Source: JAJXWB01 sp046349085 (lineage in GTDB: Bacteria > Pseudomonadota > Alphaproteobacteria > Rhizobiales > Beijerinckiaceae). From it: a stretch of DNA of 64,000 nucleotides. The stretch covers positions 682,001 to 746,000 of the forward strand of contig JAXMDA010000001.1 of the NCBI GenBank assembly GCA_046349085.1. The letters run 5' to 3'. The translations under genes and the position numbers were made by a program. Positions 34,516-42,520 of the stretch are shown here, piece by piece. Within the stretch, counting starts at the first letter, position 1; each line of letters starts with the position of its first letter. The notes below the pieces were generated by a model, which was not told where the DNA came from, did no database searches, and saw only the letters and a program-made list of their open reading frames with translations.

Positions 34516-34546
34516 CGGCAGGGCGTGAGCCCTGCCGCTTTTTTTG
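34516..34546. terminator. Rho-independent terminator
   Basis: CGGCAGGGC and GCCCTGCCG form a perfect 9-bp stem around GTGA, followed by a run of T from 34539. An A-rich stretch on the other side makes it effective in both directions, ending the purine operon and the repeat-protein gene that meets it from the right. Confidence 0.88.
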
Positions 34547-34558
34547 GACGCGATACGA

Positions 34559-35101
34559 TTACTTGCAGTCAGCCGAAGCGGAAACCACGGCGCCCGAACC
34601 TTCCGGCTTCGCGGCCGAGGCGGTCACGACGGCGCTCGAACCTTCCGGCTTCGCGCCCGAAGCCGTCACCACCGCGCCCGAACCTTCCGGCTTGGCGCCC
34701 GAGGCGGTCACCACGGCGCCCGAGCCTTCCGGCTTCGCGGCGGACGCGGTCACGAGAGAATTGCCGGCCTCCGGCTTGGCGGCGGACGCGGTCACGAGAG
34801 AGTTGCCAGCCTCCGGCTTGGCGGCCGAAGCGGTCACGAGCGAGTTGCCAGCTTCCGGCTTCGCCGCCGAAGCGGTAACCGTCGTGTTGCCCGCTTCCGG
34901 CTTGGCGGCCGAGGCGGTGACCGTCGAGTTTCCGGCCTCCGGCTTGGCGGCGGACGCGGTCACGAGAGAATTGCCGGCTTCCGGCTTGGCGGCCGAAGCG
35001 GACGTAACGTTGCCGTTGCCCTGCGGGCACGGGCCCGCGGCAAAGGCAGGGGCCGCGAAAGCCATGGCGCCGGCGACGAGGGCGAGCTTGAGAGACTTCA
35101 T
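34559..35101 (-). CDS. Secreted low-complexity protein with ten 14-residue repeats
   Basis: 180 residues. A signal peptide (MKSLKLALVAGAMAF, cleaved near Ala21) is followed by a mature protein of about 159 residues, made of ten near-identical 14-residue units (the first has one extra residue) between two cysteines, Cys25 and Cys179. The first six units read VTASAAKPEAGNSL or close variants; the last four read VTASAAKPEGSGAV. The composition is Ala, Ser, Thr, Gly, Lys, Pro and Glu, with no aromatic residue in the mature part. Not recognised: perhaps a flexible cell-surface or periplasmic spacer. The start has GGAGG upstream, and a terminator lies at the 3' end. Confidence 0.72.
   Translation of the reverse strand: MKSLKLALVAGAMAFAAPAFAAGPCPQGNGNVTSASAAKPEAGNSLVTASAAKPEAGNSTVTASAAKPEAGNTTVTASAAKPEAGNSLVTASAAKPEAGNSLVTASAAKPEAGNSLVTASAAKPEGSGAVVTASGAKPEGSGAVVTASGAKPEGSSAVVTASAAKPEGSGAVVSASADCK
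34586..35008 (-). repeat. Ten tandem ~42-bp repeats inside the secreted protein gene
   Basis: These encode residues 32-172. The repeats fall into two blocks, six of one type (upstream end of the gene) and four of another (downstream end), as if two units had been amplified separately. High DNA identity within blocks suggests recent expansion, so copy number could differ between strains. Confidence 0.85.
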
Positions 35102-35281
35102 TTTATCCTCCAATGGTGGAACCGGCGCTTGCTGACCGGGATCGTCCGTTGCCAGCGATCGTGAGCAGTTACGTGACATCTCTTCGAAAAGTTTCACCAG
35201 CCATGCGCTAATTCTTGTCGATCACAATTTCGTGTCTCCCGCAAGAGGCGGCGCTTCGGCGCTTTTTTCCAGGGAAACCGG

Positions 35282-36961
35282 TCAACCGGACGCCGTTTCC
35301 GCCGCTCTCCTTGCCCGTGTCAGAAACACCGCGCCCCGCAGGTCATGACGTTCGCCCCAATTTTCGGGGGCCTCTCCTGCCTGCGCAATGAGATCGGCGG
35401 ACACAACCATGCTGTCACCGTCGGCGAAAGCCTCTCGCGCCCGATCGGCCTCGTCGATGGCGCGACCGACGACAACCGGCGATTTCGAATCGGCGGCGGT
35501 CAGGGCCGCGGGATCGACCAATATCGGCCCCAGGTGCGCGAGGATGGCGGCTTCGATCGACACATTCCAATGATCCAGCAGCACGCGCGACAGGCGCTCG
35601 ATCTCCTTTTCCAGCTCCCGGACCGTTGCAAGAGCGCGGCGCGCGGCGCGGGCCGCGTCGCGGCCGACCGGGAAGCAGGCCCACCCCTGTTCGCCGCCGA
35701 ATGCGAGAACCAGACCGCCCTGCGCACGTACGGTCTTGTCGAACGTTCGATAGAACTCGGTCAGCGCCCATTGCAGATCCTGCGGCAACATGGCGGACGA
35801 AAGGGCGCTTCGATTGCCGAGCCTCAGAAGGACGAGCGCGCAGATTTCCTCATGCGCCGACTGCGCGGCCGCAGCCTCCACGCTGTCGAGCGGCGCGACG
35901 GAGACAGGACCGTTCGGCCGCAACTGGCAGGCCAGACGCATGTCCGGCGCGGCGGAAATGCGCTCGAGCGTCAGGATTTCGTTGCGGCCGGCAGGCGGAC
36001 AATTCTCCTGGCCCTTGAGCACACGGACGCGACAGGTCGAACAGCGCGCGCGCCCGCCGCAGGCGGAGGCGTGCGCGATGTGATTGGCGCGGCTGGCCTC
36101 CAGCACGCTCCAGCCGAGCGGCGCGCGCACCCGGGCGCCCGGATAAGCGATCTCGACCGTGACGCCGCGCAGCCGCTCGTAGCCCCAGCGCAGGAAGCGC
36201 GCGGCGAACAGGCAGGCGACGAGCGCCATGTAGATGTCGACCGTGCGATCGCGCCAGCGCGCCACCCCGGCCATCGTTTCGACCGAGGGCCCATGGCCCG
36301 CCGGCGGGACCGCGCCGAAACGGGTCAGTTCGCGCTGCATTTCGATGAAGCCGAGCGCGGAGAGGATCGGCAGCACGAGAAAGACGCCGAACAGAAGCGG
36401 CAGCCACTGGCGCCACCAGCGCTTGCGCCCGAAGGCCGCCTGCAGCCCGAGGCAGCCGTGGATCCAGCCCGGGGCGAGGATTGCGAACTGGCGCGTCTGC
36501 GAACTCGATTGCCAGAGGTCGCGCACGACGTCCGCATAAAAGAGCTGGTAGTCGTACAGTTCCATCGCGAGGCGCGTGGAGGCGGCGTGCGCGATCAGCA
36601 GCACCGGCAGATTGAGCCCCAGCGCAATTCGCAGAAGATCCCGGAACGGCATGCGCCGGAGCGTGCGGCGCTGATAGACCGCCTCGAAGGCGAGGCCGAC
36701 ATGCGTCAGCGCGGCGCCGTACAATAGAAGAGTGCCGGCGCGGCTTTGCCAGACCATCATCGCATAGTCGAGGCCAGTCTCCGCCACGGCGAGCGAGACG
36801 AGACCCAGCGCGTGATTGGTCAGGTGCGTCGTCAGATAGACAAAGAGCACCACGCCGGATGTGAAACGCAGCCCGCGCCGCGTCGGCGCGAGCCGCCGCA
36901 TCCATTGCTGCAGACGGGCGTCAGGTCGAGCGCGCGGCTCGTCCTGCGCCGTCGCGCTCAT
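35282..36961 (-). CDS. Membrane-anchored ferredoxin/class III cyclase-like protein, catalytic residues altered
   Basis: 559 residues in three parts. (1) A membrane anchor, about 30-265, with some six helices and several His residues (His46, His50, His87, His125, His168) suited to heme b, as in the CyaC-type diheme anchor of rhizobial cyclases. (2) A [2Fe-2S] ferredoxin domain, about 268-355, with Cys301, Cys307, Cys310 and Cys345. (3) A class III nucleotide-cyclase-like domain, about 370-555, in which the metal Asp positions appear to be Arg380 (LLRLGN) and Glu424 (GEQGWACF). It is therefore probably not a normal cyclase. Its ATG overlaps the htrA stop by ATGA. Confidence 0.75.
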   Translation of the reverse strand: MSATAQDEPRARPDARLQQWMRRLAPTRRGLRFTSGVVLFVYLTTHLTNHALGLVSLAVAETGLDYAMMVWQSRAGTLLLYGAALTHVGLAFEAVYQRRTLRRMPFRDLLRIALGLNLPVLLIAHAASTRLAMELYDYQLFYADVVRDLWQSSSQTRQFAILAPGWIHGCLGLQAAFGRKRWWRQWLPLLFGVFLVLPILSALGFIEMQRELTRFGAVPPAGHGPSVETMAGVARWRDRTVDIYMALVACLFAARFLRWGYERLRGVTVEIAYPGARVRAPLGWSVLEASRANHIAHASACGGRARCSTCRVRVLKGQENCPPAGRNEILTLERISAAPDMRLACQLRPNGPVSVAPLDSVEAAAAQSAHEEICALVLLRLGNRSALSSAMLPQDLQWALTEFYRTFDKTVRAQGGLVLAFGGEQGWACFPVGRDAARAARRALATVRELEKEIERLSRVLLDHWNVSIEAAILAHLGPILVDPAALTAADSKSPVVVGRAIDEADRAREAFADGDSMVVSADLIAQAGEAPENWGERHDLRGAVFLTRARRAAETASG

Positions 36962-38367
36962 TTTGCCTCACCGGCCGCAACCTGATCGGGCGGCGCCTGC
37001 CATTTCAGCGGCAGGGCGACATATTTCATGCGGCCCTGGCTCTCGACGAGCATGGCGATGTAGTCGCGCTTGGCCTGCGTCGCGATCCTGATGGCTGCGG
37101 CCATTTCCTCCGGCTGCGCGATCGGCTGCAATTGCACGCTGGCGAGCACGTCGCCGATCATCAGACCGGCGTCGGCGGCCGGGGAACCCGACTGCACCTC
37201 CGTGACGACGACGCCCTTGCGGCTCGGCCCGATCTTGAATTGCGCGCGGGCCTCGTCGCCGAGCGGCGCGCACATGAAGCCGAGGTCGTTCGCCTGGCCC
37301 GACGCCACTGCAAGCCGCATCGGGGCGGAGTCCTGATTCTGCGCGCCCGGCCATTCCACCGGCGTGAGCGAGACGGTCTCGCTTTTCCCGCCGCGAAGGA
37401 TTTTCAGGCGCACCCTTTGCCCGAGGGATGCGGCGACGTCGCGGCGCAACATGCGCATGTCCTCGAGCGTATTGCGATCGATCTCGGTGATGATGTCGCC
37501 GATATGCAGCACGCCGTCGGCGGGCCCGCCCTTGACCGTATCGGCGACGACCGCTCCGGATTTCGCGGAGACGCCGAGCGCATTGATGATTTCGGGCGTA
37601 AGGCTCGCCCCCTCGACGCCGATCCAGCCGACCTTGAGATAGCCGTACTTCCGCAGAAGCGCGGCCACTTCCTGCGTCGTCTCCGAGGGAATGGCGAAGC
37701 CAAGGCCGATGGAGCCGCCCTTGGCGTTGCCGCCTGTATAATAAGCGGTGCTGACCGCGATCACCTCGCCCTTGAGATTGAAGATCGGGCCGCCGGAATT
37801 ACCGTGGTTGATCGGCGCATCCGTCTGGATGAACGAATCAAACAGGGAGAAGCCGAGATCGCGATTGAGCGCGCTGACCACGCCGGTCGTGACCGTCGTC
37901 CCCAGACCGAAGGGGTTGCCGATCACGACGATCTGCTGACCGAGCTCCAGCTTGTTGCTGTCGCCGTATTTCACCGGCTGGAGCTTCTTTGCGGTCTCCA
38001 CCTTGAGGAGGGCGAGATCGACGTCGCCGCCGTGACCGAGCAGCTTGGCGCGCATCGGCGCGCCATCCTGCAATTGCACGATGATTTCGTAGGCGCCTTT
38101 GACGACATGGCGGTTGGTGACAATGTAGCCGGCCTTGTCGACCACGAAGCCGGAACCGTAGGACTCCTTGACCTTCATTTCGCCCGGCTTGGCGTCGGCC
38201 GCATCGCTCTTCTCGAGCGTATGGGTCGTGATGCGCACGACGCTCGGCAGCAGCTTCTCGATCGCGCCGGCCCGCTCGAGCTTGGGTGTGCGAAGATAAA
38301 GAATCGCGGATACGAGCGCGACGACAAAGATCGTGAGCGCGAGAATGTTCCTGCGGGCGACGGTCAT
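36958..38367 (-). CDS. HtrA/DegP-like serine protease, two PDZ domains
   Basis: 469 residues. One N-terminal membrane segment (about 8-24) anchors a periplasmic trypsin-like domain with catalytic His87 (TNRHVV), Asp117 (DVDLALL) and Ser191 (HGNSGGP). Two PDZ domains follow (about 255-345 and 385-455), as in HtrA family proteins. The start at 38367 follows GAAGGAGGAG. It is the first gene of a two-gene unit with the pseudo-cyclase, which starts inside its stop codon. A protease sensing periplasmic stress alongside a redox-cofactor membrane protein is unusual. Confidence 0.9.
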   Translation of the reverse strand: MTVARRNILALTIFVVALVSAILYLRTPKLERAGAIEKLLPSVVRITTHTLEKSDAADAKPGEMKVKESYGSGFVVDKAGYIVTNRHVVKGAYEIIVQLQDGAPMRAKLLGHGGDVDLALLKVETAKKLQPVKYGDSNKLELGQQIVVIGNPFGLGTTVTTGVVSALNRDLGFSLFDSFIQTDAPINHGNSGGPIFNLKGEVIAVSTAYYTGGNAKGGSIGLGFAIPSETTQEVAALLRKYGYLKVGWIGVEGASLTPEIINALGVSAKSGAVVADTVKGGPADGVLHIGDIITEIDRNTLEDMRMLRRDVAASLGQRVRLKILRGGKSETVSLTPVEWPGAQNQDSAPMRLAVASGQANDLGFMCAPLGDEARAQFKIGPSRKGVVVTEVQSGSPAADAGLMIGDVLASVQLQPIAQPEEMAAAIRIATQAKRDYIAMLVESQGRMKYVALPLKWQAPPDQVAAGEAK

Positions 38368-38965
38368 CGTCTCCTCCTTCAGCGGCAACGCGCATGGCCA
38401 CGGCGAACGCCCGCCGAGCGCAAGGCGAAATAGGACTGCTGCGACTGGATTTCGATGGCTCCAGACGCTTTCGGACACTTGTGGCCAGCCTGCTGCGCCA
38501 GCACGGCTTCGCGCAAGAGGGTCGGCGCGGATTTGGCGAGCGCCCTGTTCCTTGGCGGCGACCTGCCGCACAGGCCGCGAATCGACCGGCCCTACGCGAC
38601 ATGCTAGGTAGAGCTTGACCATCAGGGGCTCAAGGGAGGGCCTGCCGATTAGGCGGCGGTATGAACCTGTCGATCGCGGGCCGGCGGCGGCGCCGCGCCG
38701 TCGCGTCTTGTCGTCCGCCACGGATTTGGCGGCCGGGAACGATGTGTCGCCGCTGCTCGTCCGGGTCGCCACGCACGACGACAAGGCGGCCGGGGAGGCC
38801 GCCGCCCGGCACATCCAGACGCGCGTTCGCCGCCTATTCGGCCAATTGCCGCCCGAACAGGCGGCAGCGCCGATCGGCGCCTTGAAAGCGCTGATACGCC
38901 CGGCCGGTCGCGCCGGAGCGGCGGACCCCTGCGACAACCGGAAATTTGGGCGCTAAGGTCGCGGC
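38368..38965. other. 598-bp region with no convincing gene
   Basis: Between divergent htrA and the ECF sigma gene I see only short frames with no recognisable product and no good Shine-Dalgarno on either strand. It presumably holds the htrA and sigma promoters. ECF promoters often carry a GGAAC-like -35 box; the GGAAATT at 38940 is the nearest resemblance, but I do not regard it as established. Confidence 0.4.
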
Positions 38966-39565
38966 TTGGAATCGAATGGCGGAACAGGCTTGAGCGACGA
39001 GATCAGAAAATCCGAAGCGCTGGCCGCGGCGCAGAGGCTGTCCCAGCTGATCCAGCGGACCGGACAGGGCGACCGTGCGGCGTTTCGCGAGCTTTATCTC
39101 AAGACCTCGGCGAAACTTATGGGCGTGGTCGTCCGTATTCTCAGATCAAGGAGCGAGGCCAGCGACGTCCTGCAGGATGTCTACCTCAAGGTGTGGACGA
39201 ACTCCTCGAGTTTTGCGCCGGAGAACGGCTCGGCCATGGCCTGGCTGGTCTCCATCGCGCGTAACCGGTCGATTGACATCGTGCGCGCCCGCAAGTCTGC
39301 GGCGACCGAGACCCAGGAGACCGACTGGTTCGAAAAGCTGCAGGGCGCAGCCGACGTGGAGGGCGATTTCATGAGCAGGGATGCCCTTATCCGTTGTCTG
39401 GAGCGCCTGAATCCGCAGGTGCGCGAGGCGATCATGCTGGCCTATTATGAAGGATTGTCGCGCGACGAACTGGCGGTTCGGCTGGCGATGCCGGTCGGCA
39501 GCGTCAAGACCTGGCTGCGCCGCGGCTCGCTGGCTTTGCGCGACTGCCTGGACGGCAAGTCATGA
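38966..39565 (+). CDS. ECF RNA polymerase sigma factor (SigK-like)
   Basis: 199 residues. Region 2 is visible (DRAAFRELYLKTSAKLMGVVVRILRSRSEASDVLQDVYLKVW split across about 36-77), as is region 4 (LNPQVREAIMLAYYEGLSRDELAVRLAMPVGSVKTWLRRG over about 146-187). It binds core RNA polymerase and directs it to stress promoters. The start is uncertain: no in-frame ATG lies near the beginning, so a TTG at 38966 or the one at 38990 is used. It overlaps the anti-sigma gene by ATGA, which ensures balanced production. Confidence 0.88.
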   Translation: MESNGGTGLSDEIRKSEALAAAQRLSQLIQRTGQGDRAAFRELYLKTSAKLMGVVVRILRSRSEASDVLQDVYLKVWTNSSSFAPENGSAMAWLVSIARNRSIDIVRARKSAATETQETDWFEKLQGAADVEGDFMSRDALIRCLERLNPQVREAIMLAYYEGLSRDELAVRLAMPVGSVKTWLRRGSLALRDCLDGKS

Positions 39566-40452
39566 GCGACGATCTTTCCATGACAGCGCTGGAATATGCG
39601 CTTGGCACGTTGCCTGCCGATGAGCGCGCCGCTTTCGCACGACTGGCGGCGACGGACGCGGCGGCCCGCGAAGCCCTTGCCGACTGGGAGCGCAAACTTG
39701 CGCCGATGGCGGCGGCGATCGAGCCGGTCGAACCGGATAACGCCATCTGGCGCGCGCTTGAGCAGCGATTGGACCGGCCGGCCGTCGGGAACAACGTCGT
39801 GGCGCTTCACCGGTCAGTGAAGAGATGGCGCTCGGCCGCGACCGCGACGAGCGCGCTTGCCGCGACGCTTGCGCTTTACGTGGGACTGAAGCCCACACAC
39901 GAGATCGAACGTCCGGCGTTGGCGGCCGCCGTGCAGAAGGCGCCCGCGCCCTCGGCGCCGACGGCGTCAGTGGCGTCGACGGCCGGTCGCGTCCCGGAGG
40001 GCGGCGGCGGCATTACGACCGCGTCAGCAAGCCGGCAAAGCGAGAATCTCGTGGTGACCGCGAACGGCAGCCGCGACGGCGCAATTCGCGGCGGCCTCAA
40101 CGTGCAGCCCGCGCGCGACACGGAGGCGACGCCGCCCCTGGTTGCGGCCCTGACGCCCGCTGCCACGCCGGCGGCTTTCCTCCTGCGCGCCGATACTTCG
40201 ACGAATACGCTTGTCGTTCGCCGGGTGGCGGCGACGGCGCCGACCGGCTCGGTTCTACGACTCTGGCTCGTGACGCCGGGCGCGGCTCCGCGCGCGCTGG
40301 GCGCGATCAAGGAAGACACGACGCGGCTCTCGTTGCCGCGCGACGTCTCGCTCGTCGGCGCGACGATCGCGGCGACCATCGAACCGGAAGGATCGGCGGC
40401 CGAGGCGCCCGGCGGCGCCTACGTCTACGAAGGCAAGCTCGTGCGCGAGTGA
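39562..40452 (+). CDS. Anti-sigma factor, RskA-like membrane protein
   Basis: 296 residues. The N-terminal cytoplasmic part (about 1-85) holds the anti-sigma domain (ALEYALGTLPADERAAFARL and the ALADWERKLAPM helix). One membrane helix (about 92-108, ATATSALAATLALYVGL) leads to a long Ala/Pro/Thr-rich periplasmic linker, then a C-terminal RskA-type beta-rich domain (FLLRADTSTNTLVVRRVA, LRLWLVTPGAAPRALG). Such proteins hold their sigma factor until a signal leads to their proteolysis. The coupled upstream gene is its sigma partner. Confidence 0.85.
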   Translation: MSDDLSMTALEYALGTLPADERAAFARLAATDAAAREALADWERKLAPMAAAIEPVEPDNAIWRALEQRLDRPAVGNNVVALHRSVKRWRSAATATSALAATLALYVGLKPTHEIERPALAAAVQKAPAPSAPTASVASTAGRVPEGGGGITTASASRQSENLVVTANGSRDGAIRGGLNVQPARDTEATPPLVAALTPAATPAAFLLRADTSTNTLVVRRVAATAPTGSVLRLWLVTPGAAPRALGAIKEDTTRLSLPRDVSLVGATIAATIEPEGSAAEAPGGAYVYEGKLVRE

Positions 40453-40469
40453 CGCGCATCTCCCGGCGA

Positions 40470-40565
40470 TGGCGGAAGAGAGAGGGAGTCGAACCCACCA
40501 GGGACCGGCTCGCGGCCCCTCCCGGATTTGAAGTCCGGACGCCCCACCGGGGACGATTCTCTTCC
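40470..40565 (-). tRNA. selC: tRNA-Sec (UCA anticodon)
   Basis: 96 nt including an encoded CCA. The acceptor is 8 bp, GGAAGAGA with TCTCTTCC, as in bacterial selenocysteine tRNAs. The anticodon loop reads CTTCAAA with anticodon TCA. A long variable arm and the T-arm motif GGTTCGACTCC follow, then discriminator G and CCA. It lies 17 nt after selB on the same strand and is probably part of the same transcript. Confidence 0.96.
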
Positions 40566-40582
40566 ATGCGCAGCGTTTCAGC

Positions 40583-42520
40583 CTAAACGCCCGGCGGCGC
40601 GCCGAACAGGTCGAGGCGATGACGGTTGATACGCCTGAGATCGCCGCGCCGAAGGGTGACGCCGTGGCGATCGAAGAACTCCAAAATCTGGATCGCGACC
40701 TTCCGGCCATTGTCAAGCCGGTCGCGGAATTGCGCCGCGGTGAACTGGCCCTGCGGCGCGTTCGCGGCGAGGTCCGCCGCAATCGCGGCCATTTCCGCGA
40801 CCGTCGGACGCAGGAAGAAATGGTCGTGCGCGACTTCGTCCACCTTGCCCATGCGTCCGAGCTTCTTCATCAGGCGGCGCACGTCCGGTTCGTGAAGGTC
40901 GAGAAGATTGGCGATGTCGCGGACGCGCGGCGGACGAAAGCGTTCGGCCTCCGAGATGAGCGGCGCGATGCGCCGCCAGGATTCCTCGTCTTCCGGCTGA
41001 AGCCGGACTTCATGCTCGGCGAGCCGCGCCCAGGCGCCGTCAAGCGCGACACGGCCGGCGAGCGCGGGCGATTGCAGCAGCGAGCGAAAGACAGGGGCTG
41101 GCAGGCGCGGCTCGATCGCCATGCGCAGCCGCTCGAAGCCGAGGCCGGGCAGATCGGGATTTTCTGCGTGAAAGGCGACGAGCGTCGAGAGAAGGCTGCC
41201 GATCAGCCGCTGGAAAGTTTCGCGCGACAGGCCGACGGTCGCGCCGCCCCCTGCGAGTTCAACGATATCGAGGCGCTGCGCGATAGCCGCGAATGCATGT
41301 GCGCCGAGCGCGCGGTCACGCGCGAAGGCAGCGAGGTCGACATGGAATGGCGCGCTCGCAAGCAGGGCTTGCAAGGCGTCGGCAGGGTCCGCGCGCGACG
41401 CAGCCGCGAGGATCGCGCGCCGCTCCGGCGAACGCCGCTTGCGCGTCGGCGCGCGCAGATCGACGAAGACGCCGCCGCCGATCGTGCGCTGCGCGGTGGT
41501 GTCGCGCGCGACGAAACGGTCGCCGACGGCGGCCGCGATCGGCTTTTCCAAAACGAGTTGCGCAAATGCCTGGTCGCCCGGCGCGATCGGATCGTCGCCG
41601 AGCAGAACGATGCGCGCGGCGATGTCGCTGGCGGCGTGGTGCAGCCGGATCGGCGTCCATTGCGCAATGGATTTCCTTTCCGACGACAGCAGGCGGAACG
41701 ACACGTCGATGCGCTCGGTCGGCGCATGGAGTTCGGGCGCAAGCACGAAATCGCCACGCGCGATGGCGTCTTTCGAAATTGCTTCCCCGGCAAGATTGAG
41801 GGCGCATCGTTCGCCGGCGCGGCCACGCTCGGCCGGACGGTTCTGCGCATGGATATTTCGCACGCGCGCAGGCCGACCTGACGGACTGACGACGACACGG
41901 TCGCCAACAGAGACTTCGCCCGAAAGCACGATGCCGGTAACGACCGTGCCCGCGCCCGAAAGCGTGAACGAGCGGTCAACCGCGAAGCGAAAGGCGCCTT
42001 CTTGCGATCGCGCGCGCGTCGCGTCGGACGCGGCAAAAAGCTTTTCGCGCAAGACATCGACGCCAGCGCCGGTCGCCGACGAAACCGGCGCGATCTCGGC
42101 GCCGGCAAGCGACGACGTCGCAAGCAGATTTTCCAGATCGTCCGAAACCTCGGCGACGCGCTCGGGCGGGACCATGTCGATCTTGGTGAGCGCGACAATG
42201 CCGCGATCAAGGCCGAGCAGATCGAGAATCGCGAGATGCTCGCGCGTCTGGGGCATGATTCCGTCGTCGGCGGCGACAACAAGGAGCACGAAATCGACGC
42301 CGGTCGCGCCGGCGAGCATGGTGTGCACGAATTTTTCGTGGCCGGGCACGTCGACAAAGCCCAGCGCCGAGCCGTCGGGCGCCGGCGCATAGGCGAAGCC
42401 CAGATCGATGGAAATGCCGCGCGCCTTCTCTTCCTTGAGGCGGTCCGTATCGACGCCGGTGAGAGCGCGCACCAGCGAGGATTTTCCATGGTCGATATGG
42501 CCGGCGGTGCCGACGATCAT
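40583..42520 (-). CDS. selB: Selenocysteine-specific elongation factor SelB
   Basis: 645 residues. The GTPase core has G1 GHIDHGKS (7-14), G3 DVPGHEKF (57-64) and G4 TKID (112-115). Translation-factor beta-barrels follow, then C-terminal winged-helix repeats (about 420-645) that bind the SECIS hairpin, with LLDLHEPDVRRLMKKLG and GRKVAIQILEFFDRHGVTLRRGDLRRI. It delivers Sec-tRNA to UGA codons. The start is the ATG at 42520, overlapping the selA stop (ATGA); the open frame further upstream is the selA complement. Confidence 0.95.
   Translation of the reverse strand: MIVGTAGHIDHGKSSLVRALTGVDTDRLKEEKARGISIDLGFAYAPAPDGSALGFVDVPGHEKFVHTMLAGATGVDFVLLVVAADDGIMPQTREHLAILDLLGLDRGIVALTKIDMVPPERVAEVSDDLENLLATSSLAGAEIAPVSSATGAGVDVLREKLFAASDATRARSQEGAFRFAVDRSFTLSGAGTVVTGIVLSGEVSVGDRVVVSPSGRPARVRNIHAQNRPAERGRAGERCALNLAGEAISKDAIARGDFVLAPELHAPTERIDVSFRLLSSERKSIAQWTPIRLHHAASDIAARIVLLGDDPIAPGDQAFAQLVLEKPIAAAVGDRFVARDTTAQRTIGGGVFVDLRAPTRKRRSPERRAILAAASRADPADALQALLASAPFHVDLAAFARDRALGAHAFAAIAQRLDIVELAGGGATVGLSRETFQRLIGSLLSTLVAFHAENPDLPGLGFERLRMAIEPRLPAPVFRSLLQSPALAGRVALDGAWARLAEHEVRLQPEDEESWRRIAPLISEAERFRPPRVRDIANLLDLHEPDVRRLMKKLGRMGKVDEVAHDHFFLRPTVAEMAAIAADLAANAPQGQFTAAQFRDRLDNGRKVAIQILEFFDRHGVTLRRGDLRRINRHRLDLFGAPPGV

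Noticed and set aside
34586..35008. CRISPR-like regularly spaced repeats
   Set aside because: The repeats are contiguous 42-bp coding units in one frame, without spacers; they encode a signal-peptide protein.
38615..38956. A small plus-strand frame between htrA and the sigma gene
   Set aside because: It has no recognisable features and no ribosome-binding site, and it competes with other short frames on both strands.
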